Positions 29,067 through 38,118 of a DNA stretch of 64,000 nucleotides are shown piece after piece. Position numbers and translations under genes: made by a program. How positions within the stretch are numbered: position 1 is the first letter of the stretch; each line of letters starts with the position of its first letter. The stretch is from Saprospiraceae bacterium (GTDB taxonomy: Bacteria; Bacteroidota; Bacteroidia; Chitinophagales; Saprospiraceae). The notes below the pieces were generated by a model. That model ran no database searches. It saw only the letters and a list, made by a program, of their open reading frames with translations, and was not told the DNA's origin. The stretch spans positions 1-64,000 of the forward strand of contig JADLHA010000009.1 in NCBI GenBank assembly GCA_020848995.1. The letters run 5' to 3'.

Positions 29067-29074
29067 TACATTTG
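29067..29074 (+). promoter_or_regulatory. -7 box TACATTTG before the first hairpin unit
   Basis: Exact TAnnTTTG; no protein-coding ORF follows for about 290 nt. Confidence 0.45.
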
Positions 29075-29079
29075 CAATG

Positions 29080-29141
29080 TGTAAGTTTTGGTTATTTAAT
29101 GTAAAATTCGTTTTTGCTCGTGAAACGTCACGAGCATTTTT
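29080..29141 (+). ncRNA. Candidate small RNA unit 1 (leader motif plus Rho-independent hairpin)
   Basis: AGTTTTGGTTATTTAATG 29084-29101; perfect 9-bp stem TGCTCGTGA-AACG-TCACGAGCA 29115-29136; T tract. Confidence 0.45.
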
Positions 29142-29244
29142 GTTTATGGCCCTTCGCTTGTAGCGTTTCCTCCGTTTACGCTCACTTCAAAGGTTTCGAA
29201 CCGATCGCCGCAAAGTTGGCACGGTTATTGGGCTATATTCATCG

Positions 29245-29307
29245 AGTTTTGAGTTTTGGTTATTAAATGAAGATTTGCCCGTATAACCGTATACGGGCTA
29301 TCTTTTT
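29245..29307 (+). ncRNA. Candidate small RNA unit 2, related to unit 1, upstream of ald
   Basis: AGTTTTGGTTATTAAATG 29252-29269; perfect 9-bp stem GCCCGTATA-ACCG-TATACGGGC 29277-29298; TATCTTTTTTT. Confidence 0.45.
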
Positions 29308-29365
29308 TTGGGGATGTCCATACGCGCTTCTGTTGTAATTTCGCCCCGTTTCAACCAATCCCGAC

Positions 29366-30478
29366 ATGATCATTGGTGTACCCAAGGAAATTAAGAGCAA
29401 CGAAAATCGCGTTGCCCTCACGCCAGCCGGCGCGCTGGAATTGTGTAAGCGTGGCCACTCCGTTTTTATCCAGTCCACTGCAGGTGATGGCAGTGGTTTT
29501 ACCGATCTGATGTACCGGGAGGCGGGAGCCTCCATTCTCCCCGACCTGGAGTCGGTTTACCGGCAGGCTGAGATGATTGTCAAAGTCAAAGAACCCATTG
29601 AATCGGAGTACAGCCTGATCCGCCCCGACCAGTTGATCTTCACCTATTTCCACTTTGCCTCTTACGAACCTCTGACGCGGGCGATGATCGATCGCGGTGC
29701 GGTCTGTTTGGCCTATGAGACCGTAGAACTTTCCGACCGCAGTTTGCCGTTACTGGTGCCCATGTCTGAAGTAGCGGGCCGGATGGCCATTCAGGAGGGA
29801 GCTAAATTTTTAGAAAAGCCACAAAAGGGCAAGGGCATCCTACTCGGAGGTGTGCCGGGTGTCCCCCCTGCTAAAGTGCTGGTGCTTGGGGGAGGAATCG
29901 TAGGTACCCAGGCAGCCAAAATGGCAGCTGGCTTGGGCGCACAGGTGACCATACTCGACATTAACCTGCCCCGGTTGCGCTATTTGGCCGATGTGCTCCC
30001 ATCCAACGTCTGTACGATGTATTCCAACGAGCTGACCATACGCAATCTGATCCGGACTCACGACCTCATCGTCGGTGCGGTGCTCATCCCGGGCGCCAAG
30101 GCTCCCAGCCTGATCACCCGCGACATGCTTGCCACCATGCAGCCGGGAACGGTGCTCGTAGACGTCGCCATCGATCAGGGCGGCTGTATGGAAACCAGCA
30201 GGCCCACCACGCACGACGACCCCATTTTCATCATCGACGAGGTCGTTCATTATTGCGTCGCCAACATGCCTGGAGCTGTGCCCTTCACTTCGACGCTGGC
30301 CCTCACCAACGCCACATTGCCTTTTGCAATTCAACTGGCCGACAAAGGCTGGCAAAGAGCCTGTCAGGAAAGCAAGCCGCTGGCACTGGGGTTAAACGTC
30401 ATACGCGGAAAGGTCGTTTACCAAGGGGTTGCCGATGCGTTCGGCCTGCCCTATCATCCTGTGGAGCATTTCCTTTAG
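29366..30478 (+). CDS. ald: Alanine dehydrogenase
   Basis: MIIGVPKEIKSNENRVALTPAG; VPPAKVLVLGGGIVGTQAAKMAAGLGAQVTILDIN; DQGGCMETSRPTTHDDP. Confidence 0.97.
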   Translation: MIIGVPKEIKSNENRVALTPAGALELCKRGHSVFIQSTAGDGSGFTDLMYREAGASILPDLESVYRQAEMIVKVKEPIESEYSLIRPDQLIFTYFHFASYEPLTRAMIDRGAVCLAYETVELSDRSLPLLVPMSEVAGRMAIQEGAKFLEKPQKGKGILLGGVPGVPPAKVLVLGGGIVGTQAAKMAAGLGAQVTILDINLPRLRYLADVLPSNVCTMYSNELTIRNLIRTHDLIVGAVLIPGAKAPSLITRDMLATMQPGTVLVDVAIDQGGCMETSRPTTHDDPIFIIDEVVHYCVANMPGAVPFTSTLALTNATLPFAIQLADKGWQRACQESKPLALGLNVIRGKVVYQGVADAFGLPYHPVEHFL

Positions 30479-30592
30479 GTCGATCCTTTTCAGACCTTCA
30501 CATCGTTACTGGCCCGCCACCCTTGGTTTGGCAAGCGCATCCTTTCAGTTATCACAACTACATTGCCTTGATTCTGAAAATCTTATATGTGA

Positions 30593-30606
30593 CCGACCCG
30601 GGTCGG
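30593..30606. promoter_or_regulatory. Perfect 14-bp palindrome CCGACCCGGGTCGG
   Basis: Self-complementary, in the ald / small HTH gene intergenic region. Confidence 0.45.
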
Positions 30607-30793
30607 AGTTGGGGGCCGAGGGTTACACCATGTGCCTTTCTTCTATAGAATCCCCGGAAAAAGTTCAAGCTGGAAACCATTCAGCAATCTTTTCTGCAAT
30701 TTTTTTGTTGAGAATATTTGAAGATCATCCAATGTCGCACTACATTCATCGCGAAAACCGAATGCGCAATTACTCACCAAAATCTCATACCTT

Positions 30794-31039
30794 ATGAACC
30801 TCACCTTAGACGAGCTCAGACAGATCAAGCACAGCCTGCCCACGGGTAGCATTAAACGCATTGCAGATGAACTCAATGTTGACGAACAGACGGTGCGGAA
30901 TTATTTTGGCGCTCACCATCTTGAGAATACCGGAAACCACATACAGCCGGGCCCTAATGGCGGCATTGTCCACATTGAAGACGAAACCATACTCAATCTG
31001 GCTAAAAAAATCATTTCTGAAAGCTCCGGGGCAAACTGA
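30794..31039 (+). CDS. Small HTH DNA-binding protein
   Basis: 81 aa; GSIKRIADELNVDEQTVRNYFGAHH helix-turn-helix-like. Confidence 0.75.
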   Translation: MNLTLDELRQIKHSLPTGSIKRIADELNVDEQTVRNYFGAHHLENTGNHIQPGPNGGIVHIEDETILNLAKKIISESSGAN

Positions 31040-31072
31040 GCCCTGACATCGAATACCTTACCTATTTTTGAG

Positions 31073-31111
31073 GGTTTGCCGGTTTGAAGTGGGCGGCAAA
31101 CCTTTTTTTTT
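31073..31111 (+). terminator. Rho-independent terminator
   Basis: GGTTTGCCG (31073-31081) / CGGCAAACC (31094-31102) followed by a 9-nt T run. Confidence 0.85.
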
Positions 31112-31204
31112 GCTTATCATCTGGCTCATCACTCGAACCTGAACTCAACAAACAAAGCACTGCTTCGCCTGGCATTTCCCATCATCCTCGGGAACCTGTC
31201 GCAA

Positions 31205-32467
31205 ATGGCCATCAACCTGATTGATTCGGCCATGGTCAGCCAGTTGAGTTATTACAACCTGGCTGCCGCGTCCCTGGTCAACAATCTCATTGGCTTGCCT
31301 TTCGTCGTTTGCATAGGTTTTACCGTAGCCATTGCACCCCTGGTGGCTGAACTGCGAGGCTCACAGAAACCCGAAGCCTGTGGCACCCTGCTCAACAATG
31401 CCCTTGTGCTCAACCTGGCGATCAGTTTGTTGCTCGTCATTCCGTTTTACCTTGGCGGAGACGTCATTTTCCACCTTCGTCAAGATCCCGAAGTTGCCCG
31501 ACTGGGGCGCCCTTACTTGAATTGGATGCTCTGGTCGATCCTACCCATGACCGCCTTTTTGAGCATCAAGCAATTCTGTGACGGCCTTCATCACACGCGC
31601 GTTCCCATGCTTTTGTCGCTGGCATCCATCCCGCTGAACGCTGGGCTCAACTACCTTTTCATTTACGGCAAACTTGGGTTGCCCGCGTTGGGGCTTGAGG
31701 GCGCTGGCATCGCTACCCTGCTGGCAAGGCTGCTGGTTGCCGTTGCCATCGGCATTTACGTTTTCAGAAATGCCACCTTTTCTAAATACCGATTAAACGA
31801 ACGTTCGTTAGTAAAAGCTACTCAACTCAAGATTGCTCGTTTGGCCCTGCCTTCGGCCTGGCAATACTGCAGCGAAATTGGCGCATTTGTCCTGCTTGGA
31901 ATCGTCGTCGGATGGTTTGGTCCGGTGCAGCAGGCCGCACACCAGATCTCTCTGTCCGTAGCCGCTATGGCTTTTATGGTTTCCATTGGCCTGTCTTCTG
32001 CCGGTTCCATCCGGGTGGGGGAAGCCTATGGAATGGCAAACCCCGGCCTCGTGCGCACCGAAGGGTTGGCTGCATTGCGACTGGCAATGGCTTATGGCTT
32101 CCTGTGTGCCGTTTGCTTTGTCGCCTTCCGCAACTGGATTCCCCGCATTTTCACAGAAGAGCTTGCAGTTATTCAGCAGTCGGCCATTTTATTTTGCCTT
32201 GCCGCGGCTTTTCAGATCGGCGACAGCCTGCAAGCTGTTGGCATGGGCATTCTGAGGGGTGTGCAGGACATACGGATGCCGACGCTTTACACAACCCTTT
32301 GCTATTGGTTCCTGGGAATCCCAGCCGGTTATCTGATTGGCGTCACTGCAGGATGGGGGGTTACCGGCGTATGGGTGGGATTCATCGTATGCCTCAGTTT
32401 TATGGGGGCCCTGCTCCTGCGACGCTTTTTGCACATCAGCAAAGAGCAGGTTTGGGCAGCACACTGA
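31205..32467 (+). CDS. MATE family efflux transporter
   Basis: DSAMVSQLSYYNLAAASLVNNL; multi-TM. In-frame LRLAFPIILGNLSQ upstream of 31205 looks like MATE N-terminus, so the true start may be non-ATG and upstream. Confidence 0.92.
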   Translation: MAINLIDSAMVSQLSYYNLAAASLVNNLIGLPFVVCIGFTVAIAPLVAELRGSQKPEACGTLLNNALVLNLAISLLLVIPFYLGGDVIFHLRQDPEVARLGRPYLNWMLWSILPMTAFLSIKQFCDGLHHTRVPMLLSLASIPLNAGLNYLFIYGKLGLPALGLEGAGIATLLARLLVAVAIGIYVFRNATFSKYRLNERSLVKATQLKIARLALPSAWQYCSEIGAFVLLGIVVGWFGPVQQAAHQISLSVAAMAFMVSIGLSSAGSIRVGEAYGMANPGLVRTEGLAALRLAMAYGFLCAVCFVAFRNWIPRIFTEELAVIQQSAILFCLAAAFQIGDSLQAVGMGILRGVQDIRMPTLYTTLCYWFLGIPAGYLIGVTAGWGVTGVWVGFIVCLSFMGALLLRRFLHISKEQVWAAH

Positions 32468-32508
32468 ATGGCTCGTAAGGCCACTCGGGCCAGCATGAGC
32501 CGAAAATC

Positions 32509-33246
32509 TTAAGGATAGAACTTCTGGGTCAACATGTCAAACTCCGACGTTTTGCTGCCCGCATCATCGAATAAGGTCAAATGGGAAAATTCACATACTG
32601 CCGGAGGACGGGCGTATTCAACAAGGCAGCACAACTCAGTCATACCCGATGCATGGGACACGGGACACCGGCGCTGCAGTACGAATCCGCAACTACTCAT
32701 GGCCTTAGAAAGTCGGGGTTCACCAGAGGGTGGAAGAACTACCGCCAGTCTGCCGCGATCATTAAGCAAAATGCGGGTCCATTGCGCCAGATGATCGAAT
32801 GTAAAGGTCAACTGGTGTCGGGTCCTCCTTCTGTGTGCATTTGCTGGCAGCACGTTTCGGCGGAAATACGGGGGATTGCAGATGATGAGGTCCTGGCTAT
32901 TATGCTCCAGCGGAACACGGAGGACTTCTGGGAGACTGAGGTCCCACAGCATGCCCTGCAGTTTCTGGGCCCATGGTGAGTCGTCAAAATTGCGTTGCGC
33001 CAGGGAGACGCTTGTGGAGTCGATGTCGAATCCATAAATCGCGAAGTCGCCGGACAAGCGTTGTGCGATCATCAGACCAAGCAGTCCACTCCCGCATCCA
33101 AGGTCAACTGCACTCAGTACTCCGTTGACCCGGGCCCAGCTTCCAAGCAATATTGAATCCGTGGTGACCGGAAAGACTTCCGGATCCGTCTTTAAGATAA
33201 ACTCCCGGAAGACAAATTCCGGCTTTCCGGATCTAGCCACTTGCAC
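32509..33246 (-). CDS. trmN6: tRNA1(Val) (adenine(37)-N6)-methyltransferase-like
   Basis: VDLGCGSGLLGLMIAQRL; LIICNPPYFRRNVLPA; GTG start directly abutting the upstream stop. Confidence 0.88.
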   Translation of the reverse strand: MQVARSGKPEFVFREFILKTDPEVFPVTTDSILLGSWARVNGVLSAVDLGCGSGLLGLMIAQRLSGDFAIYGFDIDSTSVSLAQRNFDDSPWAQKLQGMLWDLSLPEVLRVPLEHNSQDLIICNPPYFRRNVLPANAHRRRTRHQLTFTFDHLAQWTRILLNDRGRLAVVLPPSGEPRLSKAMSSCGFVLQRRCPVSHASGMTELCCLVEYARPPAVCEFSHLTLFDDAGSKTSEFDMLTQKFYP

Positions 33247-35301
33247 TCAGGGTTGTACGTCACTCGTACTGCGTATGCTGATCTGTTTTGACATGGCGGT
33301 ACCGCCCTGATTCACGATGCCGGTCAGGCGCAACTTACCTGAGGGAAATTTTTCGTTGGCAAAAAGCGCGGCAGTCCGGGTGTACAAATCCATCTGGCCC
33401 GTACCGTCGTCGAGTAGACAGGTACCGGAGTAAATCTCCCCACCCACTTTGGTGATGCTCACCTGTTCGATTTGAACCAGGGTAGATTCCAGGTCTTCAA
33501 AATTTGCCAGGATGCCGGCGATGTCCATTGTCCTGGGAGTTACCCCTCCTTTACCCAAAACCTTCACGCGATCAAAAGGAAGGTTGTTGATCTCGAGCAG
33601 TCCCTGAAATTCGGTAAACTCCTGGCCGGAAATGTCGACTTCGATGGAATCGCCCAACGAATAGGTATGATTCGCGGTAAATCGCAACACAATCCCTCCC
33701 GTTTGGTCCTGGACGTGCGCGTTGCGTCCTGTTGTATTTTCCTGGGTGCGGTCGCTGATCACCGTGCAGCGCAAAATTTTATTTCCACTGACCGGGGTTG
33801 TTGATCCTGGATAGGAATGCCTCAGGTCGAGTATGCCGATGAGCTCTGCCCCACCCTGGCTTCCCCCAGTCACATCATCCGGTTTGCGGATTGACATCTG
33901 TCTCGCTTGCAAATTGCCACCCTGACCTGCGATTCCAACGACACTGACCTTACCGGTCGGGAAACTCAATCCGGCAAAAGATGCATAAGACTGGGTAAAG
34001 AGGTCTATTGATCCCGTGGCGTCTGTTAGGGTGCAGGTGCCGGAATAGCTGGTTCCTCCCACTTTGCTGATGTTTGCTTCCTGCACCTGCAGCAAAGTCG
34101 ATTCGAACATTTCAAAATCATTGAGAAGCTCGGCGATCGCAATTTGGCGAGGCTGAATTGCGTTTGTGCCAAGTTTTTTGGCCCGCGAGATGTCCAGGTT
34201 GTTCAGTTGCAACAGTCCCTGGTACTCAGAAATTTCCTGCCTAGAAATATCCACCTCCACGAGGTCTCCGAGGTCGAAAGTATTGGAAGACAAAAAGCGA
34301 ATGACAATCCCCGCGGATGCGTCCTGGAGTACAAGGTTTTTGCTGGTGATGTTGGATTCAGTGCGATCCGAAATGACGGTTCCAGTGATTTTAGTCGAAT
34401 CGGGTGCCTGCAGGCTAAGGCCGGAGTAAAGGGCGCGCACATCGCGAATGGCCATTTCTTTCAAATTGCCGCCTGAAGACTGGCAGTTTGGGCCTTCGAA
34501 ACGGATATCGGAAAGGTCGCGTATGAACAGTTGGGCATCCGTTCGGTACTTTCCCAAAATGCAGGTAATGCGTCCATTGCCCTCAGGAACGAATTCTGCT
34601 GCAAAATCGGCGTAATTGCTGGTTCGCAAAATGATCTGGTTGTCGCTGCAGTCAGTAATCAGCAGATTGGATGAGCGCTGTCCTGCTACATCGGCATAAC
34701 TTTTGCCCAACTCGCTGCGCACGAATTCCATTTGATCGAGCTGTACCAGGGTGCTGAGGTCCTGGGCAGTGAGCGAGTTAACGGTTCGCACCCGGGGCAA
34801 AACCTGCTGGCCGCGGGGACCCGCATACACGTATTGTTCGATGAGCACGTCTTCAATGCCGGCAAGCGAAGTGGTGCCACCACTCTGATAGGTTCCCTGC
34901 CCCAATTGGATCAGGCCATTGTAATCTCCGATGGTGAGTCCGTTGGCCTTAATGCCAATTTTCATGCCCACCGGAAATTGCGCATAGAGCCCTGTACGAT
35001 TGAGTTTGAGTTCGATACCCCCCGTAGAATCCTGGATGACGATGGTTTTGTAAAAATTGCCGCTGCGGTCGTCAGCAACAACGGTGGCATGCAACAACAG
35101 TTCGTCGGCAATGGCGACAAATTTGCCTGCTACATAATGGGTTTTCAATTCGGCAATGGTGCCGTTGGGAGAAAAGGGAATTTCATCCACGGGTTGAGGG
35201 GGAATATCAATGTCTCTGTCCACACAGGAAACGGCAACTCCGATGTACAATGCGCACATCCGCAGTATTGTTTTGAAAGAACTGGGCATATTCAGGTTCA
35301 T
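33247..35301 (-). CDS. DUF5689-type lipoprotein with three tandem OB-fold-like units
   Basis: 684 aa; VAVSCVDRD lipobox; repeated VISDRTxxNxTxxNxxxQDxxxGIVxRF...LGDxxEVDISxQExxEXQGLLxxNN. Confidence 0.82.
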   Translation of the reverse strand: MNLNMPSSFKTILRMCALYIGVAVSCVDRDIDIPPQPVDEIPFSPNGTIAELKTHYVAGKFVAIADELLLHATVVADDRSGNFYKTIVIQDSTGGIELKLNRTGLYAQFPVGMKIGIKANGLTIGDYNGLIQLGQGTYQSGGTTSLAGIEDVLIEQYVYAGPRGQQVLPRVRTVNSLTAQDLSTLVQLDQMEFVRSELGKSYADVAGQRSSNLLITDCSDNQIILRTSNYADFAAEFVPEGNGRITCILGKYRTDAQLFIRDLSDIRFEGPNCQSSGGNLKEMAIRDVRALYSGLSLQAPDSTKITGTVISDRTESNITSKNLVLQDASAGIVIRFLSSNTFDLGDLVEVDISRQEISEYQGLLQLNNLDISRAKKLGTNAIQPRQIAIAELLNDFEMFESTLLQVQEANISKVGGTSYSGTCTLTDATGSIDLFTQSYASFAGLSFPTGKVSVVGIAGQGGNLQARQMSIRKPDDVTGGSQGGAELIGILDLRHSYPGSTTPVSGNKILRCTVISDRTQENTTGRNAHVQDQTGGIVLRFTANHTYSLGDSIEVDISGQEFTEFQGLLEINNLPFDRVKVLGKGGVTPRTMDIAGILANFEDLESTLVQIEQVSITKVGGEIYSGTCLLDDGTGQMDLYTRTAALFANEKFPSGKLRLTGIVNQGGTAMSKQISIRSTSDVQP

Positions 35302-35302
35302 A

Positions 35303-38050
35303 TCAGAATCGGGCGGTTAGACTCAGGTAATAGTTGATTCCCTGGAGATGGTAATATTTTGAAGGAAAGGTGCCGGGGTTGCGGGTTTCGTAATCGAAGC
35401 GGTACTGTTCAAACCCTCCGGTTTTAAGTCCGCTGCGATCGAGGAGATTGTTGACGCTCAATGAAGCTGAGAACGATCGGCCCAGCCAATTGAAATATTT
35501 AATGGCAAACAGGTTCAGATAAAAGGCATTAGGCAGCTCTTCCTGTGCAATGATGGAACTGAACAACTCAGACCCTGGATCGACATCGCGCACTGCTTCG
35601 GGAATTCTTCTCAGTGGGTTGAGTTCAATAAAATGTCTGTTCAGATAATTACCAGTAATGGTTGCAAAACCACCACCTGGCAATTCAAAGCGCAAACCCA
35701 GGCTCAAGGCCTGCTGTGCTGAACCATGTACGTAATAATTGCGCTGATAGATGGTATGTTGGGTCGTGGAGGTGCTGAATTTGTCGAAAAGCCACAATGT
35801 GGGGCGGTCATTGTAAAAATAATCCCCAAGGATGCCGGCAGCCTGCAGCCGCATGCGGGAATTGAGTTTCAGTTCAATGCTCCCCTCCAATCCATAATGG
35901 CGTTCATCCAGACCAGAATAAAATGCGTTGACCAGGCTACCGTCAGCCAGTTCGCTGCTCACGCCTTGCTCGAGTTGGTCGTCGAGGTAAAAATTTTTAC
36001 TAACGATCTGGTCGTCGATGGCCGCCGCAAAGGCCGCAAGTTGCCATTTCAACCCAGGGCTCCTGTAATAATAACTGATGTCTGCAAGGAGAATTTTGGT
36101 CTTTGCCGCACTGGTTAAGACATCCCCACGCCATTCGGGGTTAACGAACGTTTGTTCGAACCGGTTGGGTAGGTGCTGATGGGCAATGTTGGCCTGCAGG
36201 TAATTTCTTCCGTTGATTTTCCAGGTAGCCTGCACTTTTGCACCGACTCCTGAACTGCCCACTACGTCAGATTTGCCTAGCGATGAAGGGAATATGGCGT
36301 TTTGCAGTTTGCCTTCCCTCTGAAATTCATTGTATTGCCATTGTCCGCCCAATGAAACGTCCACGTACCTTCCCAGATATTGGTAGGATGGAAAAAGGCT
36401 GTACCGGCCGGAGCGGACGAGATAATGGTAACCCAACCGGTCTCCTTCCCGAACGACGCGGTTGGTGTGGCTGATGTCGGGGTGTTGTTTTGACGGGTCG
36501 TCGATGAAGTCTTCCACGTCCAATGCGAAATCGGCACCCAACAGGTCGTCCAGGCGCAGGTAGTTTTCGCTATGCGACCATTCCAGCCGATAGAGCATCT
36601 GAAGGCGGTGTCTTTTTTTCTGCCACTTCAGTTTGCCGAAGTGTTCGAATTCGCGGGAATCCGAAATGCGTTGGGTAATGAAATAAACCGCCTGGGTACC
36701 GGTGAGTGAAACCGTCGAATCGCCTCCAACCCCTAAAATTGTCCGTTCATTGAGGTAGTTGGCATGGTATAGTTTAGCCCAGTCGATTTGGGATACCGCT
36801 GGATCTGTTGTCCAGAGTTGCCGTACCCTTTCAGCGACAGCGCTATCCTCTATGGCAGAGGGGAGTTTCTGGTAGTAATCAGGCCTTGGGTCCGGTGCGT
36901 TATTCCAGTCCAGCTGGCCATCTGCCCGATGTGCGAAGGTACCCATCACCCCCAGCTCGAGCCGTGCGTTGGTGTTGAGTTGAAGGTCCAGGTTGAATGA
37001 AGCCAAGGGTGCGGACGTCTGCACCTCCCGGCTGTTCCGCTTTTTTCCGAGCTGGTAGCCCCAATAAGCATTGTAGTAGGAGTCGCCGGAGAGTTCGAAT
37101 ACTTCCTGGGTTGCAGGACTGGATTTTCCGCGCAGCACCGGTGCATAGATGAACATGGCTTTGAACAGGTGTGCAGCGCCCAGAGGTTTTGCGTAACCCA
37201 GGTACGCGCCCCATGCGTCGTAAAAGGATCCCGGAATGTAGGACTCGGTGGACCAGCGCCGGCTGATGCCAGCTGTCCAGGCAGCGCCTGATTCCCGGAT
37301 GCCAGAAGCATAATGCAATCCGAAGCGATGCACGTAATTTCTGTTGGACAGGGCGGCGTTAACCGACCATTCGCTTCGGTACAGCGACGGATCTGCGGTG
37401 ATCCACTGTGCTACTCCGGCAGATCCAAAATCTGAATCATCGTCGCGATAGGACTGGTACTGTCGCGAGGTACGTGTGATGACCGACAATCCCGAAAAAT
37501 GCGAAAATGGAATTCTGCCATATTCGAGGTCATTGAGCAGAAACCCGTTGAACCCCAACTGGTCAAATGCGTTGCTCAGGCCCCGGAGTTTGGTCCGGAA
37601 AGCACTAAACTCAAACCCAACGGCACGCATCAGAGGGTTTGCAGACGATGCGAGCAAACTGTATACGTCACCCGACAGGTCGCCATCTGTATCGTCGTCG
37701 AGTTGAAGGGATTCGTTTACCATTTCCTCCTGGAGTCCTGATGCCAGCAGGTAGAAGGTCTGAACCCCGGTTCCCCAGTCCTCCTTATAAACATCCATTT
37801 CCAGAGTTTTGTGGGCTGGAGATCCAATGATCAGGTGAAGTACCGGTGGCATTGTACCTGCATCAAATTCAAAATAGCCTGCCGAATCGACCTGCATCAA
37901 TGTGGTAGAAGCCCCTTCCCTGATGGATGCATTGTGCACCGGGGTCAGATGGTGGTTGTCCAGGATCTGACCTCGAAGCAACTGGGCTGAAAGATTTGCA
38001 TGGATGCAAAACGTCAGAAAAATGGATATAAAAAAATACTTTAACGGCAT
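35303..38050 (-). CDS. TonB-dependent receptor
   Basis: 915 aa; N-terminal carboxypeptidase-like domain, plug-like region, C-terminal YYLSLTARF. Confidence 0.88.
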   Translation of the reverse strand: MPLKYFFISIFLTFCIHANLSAQLLRGQILDNHHLTPVHNASIREGASTTLMQVDSAGYFEFDAGTMPPVLHLIIGSPAHKTLEMDVYKEDWGTGVQTFYLLASGLQEEMVNESLQLDDDTDGDLSGDVYSLLASSANPLMRAVGFEFSAFRTKLRGLSNAFDQLGFNGFLLNDLEYGRIPFSHFSGLSVITRTSRQYQSYRDDDSDFGSAGVAQWITADPSLYRSEWSVNAALSNRNYVHRFGLHYASGIRESGAAWTAGISRRWSTESYIPGSFYDAWGAYLGYAKPLGAAHLFKAMFIYAPVLRGKSSPATQEVFELSGDSYYNAYWGYQLGKKRNSREVQTSAPLASFNLDLQLNTNARLELGVMGTFAHRADGQLDWNNAPDPRPDYYQKLPSAIEDSAVAERVRQLWTTDPAVSQIDWAKLYHANYLNERTILGVGGDSTVSLTGTQAVYFITQRISDSREFEHFGKLKWQKKRHRLQMLYRLEWSHSENYLRLDDLLGADFALDVEDFIDDPSKQHPDISHTNRVVREGDRLGYHYLVRSGRYSLFPSYQYLGRYVDVSLGGQWQYNEFQREGKLQNAIFPSSLGKSDVVGSSGVGAKVQATWKINGRNYLQANIAHQHLPNRFEQTFVNPEWRGDVLTSAAKTKILLADISYYYRSPGLKWQLAAFAAAIDDQIVSKNFYLDDQLEQGVSSELADGSLVNAFYSGLDERHYGLEGSIELKLNSRMRLQAAGILGDYFYNDRPTLWLFDKFSTSTTQHTIYQRNYYVHGSAQQALSLGLRFELPGGGFATITGNYLNRHFIELNPLRRIPEAVRDVDPGSELFSSIIAQEELPNAFYLNLFAIKYFNWLGRSFSASLSVNNLLDRSGLKTGGFEQYRFDYETRNPGTFPSKYYHLQGINYYLSLTARF

Positions 38051-38118
38051 CCCTTGCGCTTTGAACCGTGATCAGGTGTTTTATTTGCAGAAAAGCTGGC
38101 CAAAGTAACGAAATTAAA

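Noticed and set aside
31063-31070. TATTTTTG resembling a -7 box
   Set aside because: It would start transcription inside the terminator stem 10 nt downstream; likely coincidental.
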